Positions 42,066 to 50,823 of a stretch of 50,823 nucleotides of DNA are shown here, in pieces. The first letter of the stretch is position 1. Each line of letters opens with the position of its first letter. Both the position numbers and the translations under genes were made by a program. Source of the DNA: Paenibacillus vini (GTDB lineage: Bacteria; Bacillota; Bacilli; Paenibacillales; Paenibacillaceae); the NCBI RefSeq assembly GCF_018403325.1, contig NZ_BOSL01000026.1, positions 1-50,823 on the forward strand. Direction: 5' to 3'. The notes beneath the pieces were generated by a model, which was given only the letters and a program-made list of their open reading frames with translations, was not told where the DNA came from and made no database searches.

Positions 42066-43382
42066 ATGGCTGGAGGCACTTGGAACACAATGAACAAGGT
42101 TAGACCGGGCGTTTATATCAATGTCGTATCCGAACCTAAGGCAATTGGCACAGTCGGAGAGCGCGGTATAACTGCAATGGCCCTCTCGCTTCCGTGGGGT
42201 CCGTCTAAACAGTTGGTAACGGTGGAAGCCGGAGCAGACACGATGGATGTTCTCGGCTTTGATGTAAATGATCCGACATTGCTGCTAGTGCGTGAAGCGC
42301 TTAAACGGGCTAAGACATTGCTTTTGTATCGGCTCAATGATGGCGTGAAGGCTACAGCGACCGAAGGCGACTTGACCATCACGGCCAAATATTCCGGGGT
42401 ACGCGGTAATGATATCTCGGTCGTCATCCAAACCAATATCGATGATCCGGCCAAGTTTGATGTAAAGACTCTTGTAAAAGGAGTGGAGGTTGATGCTCAA
42501 ACCGTTGCCAATATCGCTGGACTTGTCTCAAATGTTTGGGTGGATTTCTCGGGAACGGGCGCTCTTACTGCGACCGCCGGAGTTAATTTGACGGGTGGCA
42601 CAACCGGAACGGTAACAAATGCGGATCATACGGCATTTCTCGCGGCGCTGGAATTGCAAGACTTTAACACGGTGGGCCTGACCACAGATGATGCAAGCCT
42701 TAAAGCGGTCTATACGGCCTTTGTAAAGCGCCTGAGAGAAGACGAGGGCAAAAAGGTACAGGCAGTATTGCCAAACTACCCAGCAGCCGACTATGAGGGT
42801 GTGGTAAGCGTTAAGAACGGCGTTATCCTCTCTGATGGCACAACACTGACACCAGCGCAAGCAGTAGCCTGGGTATCTGGAGCGACAGCAGCGGCCACGG
42901 TGAGCCAAGCACTCACATACACGGCATATGATGATGCTGTGGACGTATCTCCGAGATATACCAATACGCAGATCGAGACTGGATTAAAAGCCGGTGAGTT
43001 TTTGTTTACGGCTTCCAATGGCCGGGCTATCGTCGAGCAGGATATTAACTCGCTTACAGGCTTCACACCGGACAAAGGTAAGCAGTTCAGCAAGAACCGT
43101 GTCCTCCGGGTGCTTGATGGCATTGCAAACGATCTGAAGCGTACATTTGAAAACTTCTATATAGGCAAAGTGGATAATAACGACGATGGGCGAAACCTAT
43201 TAAAAAGTGAAATCATCTCATATATCTCAGCTTTGCAAAATGCCAATGCTGTACAAAATTTCGATGCTCAGAATGACGTGATTGTAGTAGCCGGTGCGGA
43301 GTCAGATAGCGTATATGCCGAACTGTCCATTCAACCGGTTGACAGCATCGAGAAAATTTACATGAAAGTGCGGGTGAAGTAA
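42066..43382 (+). CDS. xkdK: Contractile tail sheath protein
   Basis: This 438-residue sheath protein forms the contracting outer tail layer. It begins MAGGTWNTMNKVRPGVYINV, has VGERGITAMALSLPWG, a long beta domain, and a C-terminal FTPDKGKQFSKNRVLRVLDGIANDLK segment as in XkdK. Its presence shows a myovirus-type tail. The tube gene follows after one base. Confidence 0.93.
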   Translation: MAGGTWNTMNKVRPGVYINVVSEPKAIGTVGERGITAMALSLPWGPSKQLVTVEAGADTMDVLGFDVNDPTLLLVREALKRAKTLLLYRLNDGVKATATEGDLTITAKYSGVRGNDISVVIQTNIDDPAKFDVKTLVKGVEVDAQTVANIAGLVSNVWVDFSGTGALTATAGVNLTGGTTGTVTNADHTAFLAALELQDFNTVGLTTDDASLKAVYTAFVKRLREDEGKKVQAVLPNYPAADYEGVVSVKNGVILSDGTTLTPAQAVAWVSGATAAATVSQALTYTAYDDAVDVSPRYTNTQIETGLKAGEFLFTASNGRAIVEQDINSLTGFTPDKGKQFSKNRVLRVLDGIANDLKRTFENFYIGKVDNNDDGRNLLKSEIISYISALQNANAVQNFDAQNDVIVVAGAESDSVYAELSIQPVDSIEKIYMKVRVK

Positions 43383-43383
43383 G

Positions 43384-43848
43384 ATGGCATTCTTTCGCGC
43401 GGGTGACGCTATTTCCGGACAAGAGGGCCGGGCTTATGCAACGATTGCTGGTCGTGTAGAGGAATTGTTCTATGCAAAGACCATTGAAGCGACAGCCGAA
43501 AAGAATAAATCAGAATTTAAATCTCTTGGCCGCCGCGGTGTCCAATCTAAGGCAATTGGCTGGACCGGTACGGGGAGCATGACTATATATTATGCCACTC
43601 CGACATTCCGGCAAATGATGCTGGATTATATCAAGACGGGCAAAGACACCTATTTTGATTTGCAAATTGTAAACGAAGACCCGAACAGTACGCTTGGTAA
43701 ACAAACTGTAGTCTTGCGAAACGTCAATTTAAACAGCGTTATTATGGCTAAATTGGATGTTGATGCCGAATTCCTGGAAGAAGACATTGACTTTACCTTT
43801 GACGATGTTGATATCCAAGATAGCTTTACAATGCCTGTAATGGGCTAA
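43384..43848 (+). CDS. xkdM: Tail tube protein
   Basis: This 154-residue XkdM protein forms the inner tube. The opening FRAGDAISGQEGRAYATI and GVQSKAIGWTGTGSMTIYY segments are typical. It pairs with the sheath gene upstream. Confidence 0.92.
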   Translation: MAFFRAGDAISGQEGRAYATIAGRVEELFYAKTIEATAEKNKSEFKSLGRRGVQSKAIGWTGTGSMTIYYATPTFRQMMLDYIKTGKDTYFDLQIVNEDPNSTLGKQTVVLRNVNLNSVIMAKLDVDAEFLEEDIDFTFDDVDIQDSFTMPVMG

Positions 43849-43875
43849 ATTTAAACGAAAGAAGGAAAAATATAA

Positions 43876-44295
43876 ATGAGTAATCTTAGCGCGTTTTTCG
43901 CTCAAAATGTTAATTCGGAAATCATTGAGGAAGTGGTGATTTCTGATAGATTCAAGGATGAAGCTGGCAAACCGATTCAATGGAAAGTCCGCAGCATGAC
44001 AGAAGAAGAAAACGAAGCAATTCGTAAATCGGCGCAACGCAAGGTAAAGGAAAAGGGCATGATTACAATTGACACCAATTCAGAGGAATACCTTGCCAAA
44101 TTGGTTGTGTCCAGTGTTGTATTCCCTGACCTTAAGGATGCCGACCTACAAAAGTCTTATGGTGTAATGGGGGCCGACAAACTTCTTCGCAAAATGTTGT
44201 TACCGGGCGAATATGCAGGCCTTTTACAAAAGGTTCAGAGTATTAATGGATTTGATAAAGACATCAATGAGCTGGTGGATGAAGTAAAAAACTAA
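43876..44295 (+). CDS. xkdN: Tail assembly chaperone, short form
   Basis: This 139-residue XkdN-like chaperone binds the tape measure protein during tail assembly. It ends at a TAA (44293-44295) directly after the slippery heptamer AAAAAAC, so part of the ribosomes make a longer product instead. RBS AAAGAAGGAAAAA precedes ATG 43876. Confidence 0.9.
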   Translation: MSNLSAFFAQNVNSEIIEEVVISDRFKDEAGKPIQWKVRSMTEEENEAIRKSAQRKVKEKGMITIDTNSEEYLAKLVVSSVVFPDLKDADLQKSYGVMGADKLLRKMLLPGEYAGLLQKVQSINGFDKDINELVDEVKN

Positions 44296-44456
44296 TCAAA
44301 GAGGGCGATAGTGAGGCGAACGTTGCCTACTACGCCCTCCATAAACTTAATATAATGCCTTGGGACTTTGTGGAATTAGATCCGAGGAAAAAGGCGTCAC
44401 TTATCGGTATGATAGAATTTAGAGTGAAGGCAGAAAAAGAAGCAGCTAAAAAATGA
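43876..44456 (+). CDS. Tail assembly chaperone, -1 frameshift fusion form
   Basis: Slippage by one base at 44286-44292 joins the XkdN frame to a 54-residue extension beginning LIKEGDSEANVAYYALHK and ending with EKEAAKK before TGA 44454-44456. The product is 193 residues. This frame has no good start of its own. Two-product chaperones made this way (lambda gpG/gpGT) are standard, in fixed ratio. Confidence 0.85.
44286..44339 (+). promoter_or_regulatory. Programmed -1 frameshift signal
   Basis: The heptamer A_AAA_AAC (44286-44292) fits X_XXY_YYZ in the XkdN frame, and the frame-0 stop follows at once. Eight bases on, GAGGGCG (44301-44307) pairs with CGCCCTC (44333-44339), enclosing a second stem (AGGC/GCCT at 44314-44328). 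The spacing is typical for a stimulatory hairpin. Confidence 0.88.
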
Positions 44457-44529
44457 AACGAAAACAGTCGCACTCCGTAAAAATATGGTAGTATTGTGGG
44501 TGATATTACCTAATTAGGAGGAGTCTAGT

Positions 44530-44883
44530 TTGAGAAAAATCATGTCAGTAGTTGTTATTTCTGTCTTATTGCTTGTAACAGGTTGTTCTGGGGGAAAAGA
44601 GGTTAATAACCTTACTCTTGATAAGTTTATTGAAGCTTATACTTCTCAAGGGATCGAAGTTGACAAAAACGAAAAACCGTTATTCGAAATGATTAAGGCT
44701 AATGATGGTGTAATTTTCTACTACGACAATTCACCTGTGAAGATTTATGAATTCGAGTCTGAAAAGAAGTTGGACAAAGCTAAGAAAGAAAATGATGTTA
44801 TAAAAGACTTTGTTTCTAACGGGAAATTCCTTTTAGAAACCAAGAAGCAGGAAGCAGTAGAAATTTTCAATAGTGTAAAATAG
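44530..44883 (+). CDS. Prophage-encoded lipoprotein (moron candidate)
   Basis: This 117-residue protein has a signal peptide and lipobox LVTGC (Cys19), then a small soluble domain without known motifs. It starts at TTG 44530 behind AGGAGGAG. It lies between the chaperone and tape-measure genes but has its own terminator, and its codon pattern and AT-richness differ from neighbours. These are hallmarks of a moron expressed in the lysogen. Ltp of phage TP-J34 is a lipoprotein that blocks DNA injection of competing phages and acts on their tape measure; this one could do the same. This comparison is inference. Confidence 0.75.
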   Translation: MRKIMSVVVISVLLLVTGCSGGKEVNNLTLDKFIEAYTSQGIEVDKNEKPLFEMIKANDGVIFYYDNSPVKIYEFESEKKLDKAKKENDVIKDFVSNGKFLLETKKQEAVEIFNSVK

Positions 44884-44905
44884 CATCCTTTCAAGGGTGC
44901 TTTTT
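44882..44905 (+). terminator. Terminator after the lipoprotein gene
   Basis: AGCATCCTT (44882-44890) pairs with AAGGGTGCT (44893-44901), one G-U pair, then a T run. It lies inside the tail operon, so late transcription must read through or restart. Confidence 0.7.
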
Positions 44906-44931
44906 ATTTTGCCTTGAAAGAAGGTGAACAC

Positions 44932-46872
44932 GTGACAACTGTATCTTCAACATTAAAAATGTTTGATGCCATGACCGGGCCGTTAAAGAACATAACTAAC
45001 GGCATGAACATGATGATATCTACAATGCATAAAATGCAGGATGTGACGAATCGCAACACAAATATCGACAAATCATTGATCGCAGCCAAACAGCAAATAG
45101 CTTCGGCTGAAGCGGAAATAAACCGACAAATTCAAAATGCAACAAATTCACAAAACAAGTTCAATCAATCGGTCAATAACGGGACAACTTCTTCTTCGGG
45201 CCTAAAGAGAAGTATCGCGGGGGTTGCTGCTGCCTATCTTTCCCTACAATCCTTGAAATCTGTCATGAACCTAAGTGACACATATAGCAATACAACGGCT
45301 CGGTTAAATCTAATGAATGACGGTCAACAGACAACGGCTGAGTTACAAGATAAAATCATGGATTCCGCTAATCGTGCCCGGGCATCTTACCAGCTTACCG
45401 CTGATGTGGTTGCAAAATTAGGACAAAGGGCCGGTGATGCTTTCAAGTCTAACGATGAGACAATTCAGTTTGCTGAAAACCTAAACAAACAGTTTGTTAT
45501 TGCGGGCGCATCACAAGCGGAAATGGCTTCTGCTTCCCTGCAATTAACCCAGGCTTTGGGTTCAGGAGTACTGCGTGGTGAAGAGTTGAATGCGGTCTTT
45601 GAAGCAGCGCCAAACGTCATTCAAACGATTGCGGATTACATGAAAGTGCCAATAGGCGCAATCCGTGAAATGGCTTCAGATGGTCAAATCACTGCTGACA
45701 TTGTTAAAAATGCAATGTTGTCAGCAACCGATGAGATCAATAAAGACTTTGAATCTATGCCAATGACATTTGCTCAAGTGTGGTCACTTATTCAAAACAT
45801 CTTGATAGATGCATTCGGTCCGTTATTACAGGTGATTGGACAAGGGGCGCAATTCATATATGACAATTGGTCTAAAATCGAACCAATTCTCGTTGGTGTA
45901 GCGGCAGGAGCAGTCACATTAGCAGTCGGGCTTGGAATACAAGCAGCGGCAACATGGATTGCAACCGGGGCAGCCGCAACATTCTTTGCAACATTGCTTG
46001 CAAACCCATTAACTTGGATTGTCCTTCTCATTGGTGTAGTAGTAATGGCTATTTATAAATGGGTCCAGTCAGTAGGTGGCTTGAAAATCGCCTGGATGAT
46101 TGTCTGTAATGCGCTATTAACCACTTGGGACTGGGTTAAAATTGGCTTTATGACCGGAGTATATTGGGTCATCGAGCTATTTAATAAACTACAGGTGTCC
46201 TTCAAGACCGTTAGTACAAATATCCAAAATTTTATGGGTGATATGAAAGCTGGGTTTTTGACGATCTTACAAAACATGGTCAATGGTGGGATCGACATTA
46301 TAAATGGATTTATTAACACTCTAAACAAAATCCCAGGTGTTAGTATCGACTTAATTGACCAAATGACTTTCGGCACAAATGCACAGCTAGAGAACGAAGC
46401 CGCGAAACAAGCCAGGAATAACGAGCTAGCTCAGTATAAGAACAAGATCGATCAGCAGATTGCGGAGAGAGACGCAGCGCTAGAAACGATGAAGTCAGAG
46501 GCGAAATTAGCAACGGCTGCTCGTAGTGCTGAAATTTCAGCTGCGCAAGCTGCAAAAGCTGCCAGTGATGCTGCAAAGAAAAATGATAGCTTTTTAAAGG
46601 TACCTAACGTGCCTGCCGGTGGAACAATCGACAAAGTAAATAAAGTTGGTAAGATTGAAGATAAAGTTGATATAAGTAGCGAAGACCTGAAAACAATGCG
46701 GGAATTGGCTGAAATGAAATCAATTCAGAACTTTGTAACTTTGACACCGACTGTCTCGGTAAATGGCGATATGCATGTAAGAAATGAATCGGATATTGAT
46801 CTAATTGTTAGCAAACTCGAAGAAAGGTTGACCGAGGAAATCAATTCTGGGGCTTCGGGGGTGCACGAATGA
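44932..46872 (+). CDS. Tape measure protein
   Basis: The 646-residue protein sets tail length and passes DNA through the membrane. It starts [19 protein letters not shown], has a tape-measure N-terminal domain ([26 protein letters not shown], about 200-225), a hydrophobic middle with membrane-like segments (about 320-375), and coiled, Ala/Lys-rich ends. GTG 44932 has AGAAGGTGA upstream; TTG 44914 is a less likely start. The length suggests a fairly short tail. Confidence 0.9.
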   Translation: MTTVSSTLKMFDAMTGPLKNITNGMNMMISTMHKMQDVTNRNTNIDKSLIAAKQQIASAEAEINRQIQNATNSQNKFNQSVNNGTTSSSGLKRSIAGVAAAYLSLQSLKSVMNLSDTYSNTTARLNLMNDGQQTTAELQDKIMDSANRARASYQLTADVVAKLGQRAGDAFKSNDETIQFAENLNKQFVIAGASQAEMASASLQLTQALGSGVLRGEELNAVFEAAPNVIQTIADYMKVPIGAIREMASDGQITADIVKNAMLSATDEINKDFESMPMTFAQVWSLIQNILIDAFGPLLQVIGQGAQFIYDNWSKIEPILVGVAAGAVTLAVGLGIQAAATWIATGAAATFFATLLANPLTWIVLLIGVVVMAIYKWVQSVGGLKIAWMIVCNALLTTWDWVKIGFMTGVYWVIELFNKLQVSFKTVSTNIQNFMGDMKAGFLTILQNMVNGGIDIINGFINTLNKIPGVSIDLIDQMTFGTNAQLENEAAKQARNNELAQYKNKIDQQIAERDAALETMKSEAKLATAARSAEISAAQAAKAASDAAKKNDSFLKVPNVPAGGTIDKVNKVGKIEDKVDISSEDLKTMRELAEMKSIQNFVTLTPTVSVNGDMHVRNESDIDLIVSKLEERLTEEINSGASGVHE

Positions 46873-47549
46873 ACGATTACTCTATGATGCTCAGTTATAA
46901 CAACAGGACAGAAGTGATTGAGTTTCCAGTCCTCCCAGAAAGCATTGAAATACCCGAGCCTGGAAGCAGTAAAACATTCGAAATATCCAACCTTGGGGAA
47001 ATCAATGTATTCAAGGGTCTGAAACTTAGAGAGATTAGTTTTGAGAGTTTTTTTCCGGCAAACTGGTTTCCTGGAGCTAGTGTCACCGAACGAGAACTTT
47101 TTGAGCCCAAACATTATGTTGAGGCCATTCAAAAGTGGAGAAAAGCAACGCCTCCAATGGAATTTGTTTTTGCGGGATCAACATTAGACCTAAACATGCT
47201 CGTCACAATCGAGAAATTCACATGGTCAGAAGATGGCGGCGCGGTAGGCGATATCAAATTCCAGATAACCTTTAAAGAATATCGTCCATATGCCGCAAGG
47301 AAAGTGCAAGTCCAGACAACAAGCGGCAGTAAAACGGTTGTGATGAACAAGAACAATTCAGCCCCGGCACGTCCTGACACAAGGGTTAAGCCAAAAACTT
47401 ATACTTTGGTTGCCGGGGATAACCTTTGGAAGGTTGCTCAGAAAGTTCTCGGGGATGGATCGAAATACAAACAAATCCAAACGCTGAACGGGATCAAGGA
47501 CAGCGAACTGAAAAAGCTTCCGGTTGGCAAGGTCCTAAAGCTACCTTAG
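46869..47549 (+). CDS. xkdP: XkdP-like baseplate/tail protein with LysM
   Basis: The 226-residue protein has an XkdP N-terminal part and a C-terminal LysM module (about 175-226: [20 protein letters not shown]). LysM binds peptidoglycan, helping the tail tip to hold or pierce the cell wall. It overlaps the tape measure gene by four bases (ATGA). Confidence 0.9.
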   Translation: MNDYSMMLSYNNRTEVIEFPVLPESIEIPEPGSSKTFEISNLGEINVFKGLKLREISFESFFPANWFPGASVTERELFEPKHYVEAIQKWRKATPPMEFVFAGSTLDLNMLVTIEKFTWSEDGGAVGDIKFQITFKEYRPYAARKVQVQTTSGSKTVVMNKNNSAPARPDTRVKPKTYTLVAGDNLWKVAQKVLGDGSKYKQIQTLNGIKDSELKKLPVGKVLKLP

Positions 47550-47559
47550 GGGGTAAAAC

Positions 47560-48513
47560 ATGCTGCAAGTTGTTACAGACGATAAACAAGGTAATGTATA
47601 TGACATATCGGAACTCGTGACGGATGCGACTTGGAAAACATCTCGGATCGGTAAGCCGGGAAGTTTTGACTTCACGATGCTCCAGGATAGCAAATACATC
47701 ATAAATAACGGGGATATCGTCGCAGTCAAATACGATGATAAGCCCCTTTTTTATGGCTATGTGTTTACGGTTGGCCGGAGTGAGGAAGAGACAATCAAAA
47801 TCAAAGCCTATGACCAGATTCGGTACTTAACAGCTACAGATACTTATGTATTCAAGAACACCACAGCGGCAGCTATTGTCAAACGTATCGCAAATGACTT
47901 CGGTTTGAAGTGGGGTCATATTGTTGATACAAAATACACGATCCCGAGCATGGTCGAGGACGGACAGAAACTGATTGATATCATCGATAAAGCTTTCGCG
48001 CTAACCACGGTCAACACTGGCAGCATATACGTTTTTTATGATGATTACGGCAAGTTGGCTGTCCAAAACGTCAAAGACTTAATGCTTGATATTGTGATTG
48101 GTGACCAGAGCTTAATGACGGGATTCACATTCGAAAAGAGTATCGACAAAGATACTTACAACCGGATAAAACTGGTGCGAGACAACAAGAAGACCGGAAA
48201 ACGGGACGTACACATTGCTCAGGACAGCGCCAACATAGCTAAATGGGGCAGACTCCAACACTATCAAAAAGTCGATGAAAGCATGAACGATGCTCAGATT
48301 AGGAAACTGCTCGATCAATTGGTGAAGTCAAAAAACATGGAAACAAAAACTCTTAAACTCGAAGCTCTCGGTGATCCATCTGTTCGTGCTGGGTGTTATT
48401 TACATGCCGAAATTAAAGAATTGGCGATTAACCAATTGTATTTGGTGGAAGAATGCTCTCACAAATTTAGCGGTGGCGATTACACAATCCAAGTTGAATT
48501 GAAGGTGTTTTAA
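47560..48513 (+). CDS. xkdQ: XkdQ-like baseplate hub protein
   Basis: This 317-residue protein resembles the gpD/gp27-type hub that joins tube and baseplate. The opening VTDDKQGNVYDISELVTDATW and the FYGYVFTVGR segment are typical. It is contiguous with the next gene. Confidence 0.88.
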   Translation: MLQVVTDDKQGNVYDISELVTDATWKTSRIGKPGSFDFTMLQDSKYIINNGDIVAVKYDDKPLFYGYVFTVGRSEEETIKIKAYDQIRYLTATDTYVFKNTTAAAIVKRIANDFGLKWGHIVDTKYTIPSMVEDGQKLIDIIDKAFALTTVNTGSIYVFYDDYGKLAVQNVKDLMLDIVIGDQSLMTGFTFEKSIDKDTYNRIKLVRDNKKTGKRDVHIAQDSANIAKWGRLQHYQKVDESMNDAQIRKLLDQLVKSKNMETKTLKLEALGDPSVRAGCYLHAEIKELAINQLYLVEECSHKFSGGDYTIQVELKVF

Positions 48514-48855
48514 ATGTCGCTTGCAAATCTGATAAAACAATTGGGGACAGATGCCGTGGGTGCGAGTAGCCCGGTGGCCGTTTTATTCGGATCCGTTACA
48601 AAAACAAACCCTTTAGAGATCCTTATCGATCAGCGCTTTACGCTCGATGAGGATTTTTTAATTATGCCGGAACGATTGACTCGGTATGAAGTCGATCTGA
48701 AGCACAAGCACGGCACAACCGGAGAAGATACAAAGGATGCGCTTGACGAAAAGATAGTCATTCGTGAGGGTTTGCAAGTCGGAGATCCCGTGCTGTTACT
48801 TCGAGTGCAAGGCGGCCAAAGATATGTAGTCTGGGATAAGGTGGTGAATCCATGA
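48514..48855 (+). CDS. xkdR: DUF2577 baseplate protein (XkdR)
   Basis: This 113-residue DUF2577 protein (ASSPVAVLFGSVTKTNPLEI ... YVVWDKVV) is probably a baseplate component of the hub or spike region. It overlaps the next gene by four bases (ATGA). Confidence 0.88.
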   Translation: MSLANLIKQLGTDAVGASSPVAVLFGSVTKTNPLEILIDQRFTLDEDFLIMPERLTRYEVDLKHKHGTTGEDTKDALDEKIVIREGLQVGDPVLLLRVQGGQRYVVWDKVVNP

Positions 48856-49247
48856 TACCTATAGGCGGTAGTTTGGAGGACGTGGAAGTCCAAGAAGAGA
48901 CGAGCAGGACATACGGTATAGATTTCACGAGCGGTAAGGCTACGGGCATTATAGACGGCTTAGAAGCTGTGAAGCAAGCCGTATACAAGATCCTGCAAAC
49001 GGATCGGTTCGCTCACCTTATCTACGATGCAAACTATGGTAGCGAAATAAACGGGCTGCAAGGACGTAGTCAAGGATATGTACGGTCGGAAATTGAGCGG
49101 CGAATCCGTGAAGCCCTTCTCCAGGATGACCGCATTCAATCTATTGAGAATATGCAAATCAATATCACTGGGGATGAAGCGCTTGTAACGTTCACAGTGG
49201 CTTCTATCTACGGAGACTTTAAACAGGAGGTGAATGCGAATGTATGA
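48852..49247 (+). CDS. xkdS: DUF2634 baseplate wedge protein (XkdS, gp25-like)
   Basis: The 131-residue protein has the gp25/lysozyme-like wedge pattern: SRTYGIDFTSGKATGIIDGLEAVKQAVYKIL, then a beta region. Such proteins nucleate sheath assembly at the baseplate. It overlaps the next gene by eight bases. Confidence 0.88.
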   Translation: MIPIGGSLEDVEVQEETSRTYGIDFTSGKATGIIDGLEAVKQAVYKILQTDRFAHLIYDANYGSEINGLQGRSQGYVRSEIERRIREALLQDDRIQSIENMQINITGDEALVTFTVASIYGDFKQEVNANV

Positions 49248-50274
49248 GGGTCAGACGTTCGAAACGATCTTAGAACGAATGCTTAACCGAGTAACAAATA
49301 ATGTTGATAAGCGGCAGGGATCGATCATTTTTGATGCTTTGGCACCGGCTGCCGTTATGTTTGCGCAATACTATATTGATCTGGAAATAAATCTAGATTT
49401 GGTCATGCCTGACACTGCGACCGATGAGTACCTGGACCGTGTGGCCGTAGAGTTGGATGTTGTGCGTAAGCCAGCGCAGAAGGCGATTCGGGCAGGTCAA
49501 TTTTACGATAGCGGCAACGGTCCAATTGATATCCCCATTGGTAGTCGGTTTTCCATCGATGATGTAGATTTTACAGCCATCAGCAAAACTGGCCCGGGAA
49601 CCTATAAGTTGGAGTGCGAGACGGCTGGAGAGATCGGCAACACGATAGCCGGTCAGTTGATTCCGATCGACTACATCCCGGGGCTGGCAACAGCCGTTTT
49701 GGGCGCGGTGCTTGTAGCTGGATCTGACGCAGAGGACGATGAGTCATTACGGGCAAGATATTTTGATCGTGCGCAAAAACCAATCACCAGCGGCAACAAA
49801 TATCATTACGAGTATTGGGCCAAACAAGTGCAGGGGATTGGAGACGCACGCGCTATACCCGTTTGGAACGGGCCGAATACGGTCAAAGTCGTACTCATCA
49901 CAGACAACAAGCGCTCACCAGCACCAGAAAAAATCGCCGAAGCCGATAGCTATATTCGATCTGTCATGCCTATTGGCGTTGATCTAACTGTGGCAGGTGT
50001 CAGGGAATTGGCAATTGATTTAAGTGGTGCTCTAACGCTTGAAACTGGCGTGAACGTTAGCGTGGTGTTAGGTGCTGTATCAGACGGGTTAGACGATTAT
50101 CTGAAGTCTATCGCTCTGAAAGAGGCTGTGATCAGATACTCGAAAATTGCAAATATAATCCTCGATGCAGACGGAGTTATCGACTATGCAAATCTTACGG
50201 TAAACGGCGGAACAAGCAATATTGTGCTGGATCCTGATCAAATCGGCATTGTCGGGACGGTGGATCTATCGTGA
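49240..50274 (+). CDS. xkdT: Baseplate J-like protein (XkdT)
   Basis: This 344-residue baseplate wedge protein has the J-family core: DTATDEYLDRVAVELDVVRKPAQ, then ESLRARYFDRAQKPITSGNKYHYEYWA. ATG 49240 has AGGAGG at 49225-49230. It overlaps the next gene by four bases (GTGA). Confidence 0.92.
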   Translation: MYEGQTFETILERMLNRVTNNVDKRQGSIIFDALAPAAVMFAQYYIDLEINLDLVMPDTATDEYLDRVAVELDVVRKPAQKAIRAGQFYDSGNGPIDIPIGSRFSIDDVDFTAISKTGPGTYKLECETAGEIGNTIAGQLIPIDYIPGLATAVLGAVLVAGSDAEDDESLRARYFDRAQKPITSGNKYHYEYWAKQVQGIGDARAIPVWNGPNTVKVVLITDNKRSPAPEKIAEADSYIRSVMPIGVDLTVAGVRELAIDLSGALTLETGVNVSVVLGAVSDGLDDYLKSIALKEAVIRYSKIANIILDADGVIDYANLTVNGGTSNIVLDPDQIGIVGTVDLS

Positions 50275-50823
50275 TTGATGTTAGGCGAGAGATGGCGGAA
50301 CTGGTCCCTGATATTTATGATGGTGTGTTTGAAATACAAGAAATCCAACGAACGATCGCGGAGGAATTCGAGAAGCTCATGGCTGCCCAGGATGATGTCC
50401 ATAGCCAAAGCAGAATCATAACTGCAACGTGGAATTTGGGTCGATGGGAGCGCATCTTCGGTCTCCCCATTAACCCACGCGGTTATCTCACCTGGTCGGC
50501 CGTGGAGGATAGCGGCCTTACGCTCGGAGACTTAGAGGTGTACACATGGGAGACGCTCGAAAAGGCCGAATTTTTACGCAGGCCTTATTCAGAGCGCCGG
50601 GCGATCATCCTCGCCAAGTTGCGCGGCAGCGAGACAACGACGGAAAAGGTGCTGCGTGACCTGATTCGGTCGTTTACCGGGCTGGACGTTGATATTGCCG
50701 TGGATTACCCGCATTACACCGTTACATTTACGTTTTTAGACAACATTGGCGTACCAAAGAGTTTTGCCGATGCTAAGCGAGCTGTTGGCGAGGTCATCCC
50801 GGCGCACCTGGCCTACGAGTTTA
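50271..50823 (+). CDS. xkdU: XkdU-like tail protein (DUF2313), cut by the window end
   Basis: An open frame of 184 codons from GTG 50271 runs off the window. Segments DVRREMAELVPDIYDG and LPINPRGYL match the DUF2313/XkdU family, which links the baseplate to the tail fibre. The part after about 50,450 is clearly richer in G and C than the upstream phage genes. Confidence 0.85.
   Translation, partial: MIDVRREMAELVPDIYDGVFEIQEIQRTIAEEFEKLMAAQDDVHSQSRIITATWNLGRWERIFGLPINPRGYLTWSAVEDSGLTLGDLEVYTWETLEKAEFLRRPYSERRAIILAKLRGSETTTEKVLRDLIRSFTGLDVDIAVDYPHYTVTFTFLDNIGVPKSFADAKRAVGEVIPAHLAYEF

Larger units (their letters stand above)
10030..50823 (+). mobile_element. Prophage with PBSX-like contractile tail (right end outside window)
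   Basis: The element starts at the cpaF junction. It carries integrase, lysogeny switch, recombination, replication, DNA modification, packaging, head and tail modules in normal temperate-phage order. Tail genes follow the xkdK-xkdU order of Bacillus PBSX. Structural genes are intact, and I saw no frameshift or nonsense damage, so the prophage may be functional. Lysis genes, any tail fibres and attR are not in view. Confidence 0.95.

Noticed and set aside
44457-44529. Dedicated promoter for the lipoprotein gene
   Set aside because: The region is AT-rich, but no hexamer pair at 16-18 bases was convincing.
10058-50823. CRISPR array, tRNA genes or insertion sequences inside the prophage
   Set aside because: I saw no regularly spaced repeats, tRNA consensus boxes or transposase-like proteins.

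Overview
The window looks like a Paenibacillus-type (Paenibacillaceae, low-GC Gram-positive) chromosome interrupted by most of a contractile-tailed (PBSX/Xkd-like) prophage. The taxon is inferred from gene content: an alkaline phosphatase carrying a copper-amine-oxidase-like C-terminal domain, strong AGGAGG ribosome sites, frequent TTG/GTG starts, and a Tad-type pilus cluster. No rRNA or other marker gene is present to confirm it.

Host part (1-10,030). In order: a secreted alkaline phosphatase; a three-gene ABC ATPase / permease / DUF3299-like lipoprotein operon, possibly metal related; mntH on the minus strand with a recognisable MntR-type operator over its promoter; ohr; two small genes; and the start of a Tad pilus operon (CpaE-like, then CpaF-like). 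Several units are closed by clear intrinsic hairpins. The cpaF reading frame is intact until its conserved His box (TGHDGS), where it runs into foreign sequence.

Prophage part (about 10,030 to the window end, right end not reached). A large serine recombinase lies immediately inside the junction. Next come a LexA/CI-type repressor and a Cro-like protein diverging from a region with four related operators, then a long rightward early operon. That operon holds DUF3102 and ORF6C proteins, many tiny and zinc-knuckle proteins, a YqaJ exonuclease plus RecT annealase pair, a DnaD-type initiator, a DnaB-type helicase, a RuvC-like resolvase and a dUTPase. A variable segment (about 24-31 kb) follows with a PAPS-reductase-like protein, a C5-cytosine methyltransferase, a second methyltransferase, a YopX protein, an HNH endonuclease and a sigma-like late regulator. 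A structured non-coding region then leads into packaging (TerS, TerL), head (portal, gp7, scaffold, decoration, capsid), connectors and the PBSX-like tail genes (sheath, tube, chaperones, tape measure, XkdP-XkdU), where the window ends. Lysis genes and attR are outside the window.

Main points of interest. (1) A 159-codon reading frame with its own Shine-Dalgarno lies entirely inside the dcm gene in another frame, and both frames carry recognisable conserved motifs. (2) The prophage splits cpaF at its His box, which could act as a pilus on/off switch. (3) A textbook -1 frameshift signal joins the two tail-chaperone frames. (4) A JAMM-like HNHP domain is fused to the gp7 head protein. (5) A lipoprotein gene with its own terminator sits directly before the tape-measure gene. 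(6) A CTTATACGGC motif recurs, in both orientations, between genes of the DNA-modification segment.
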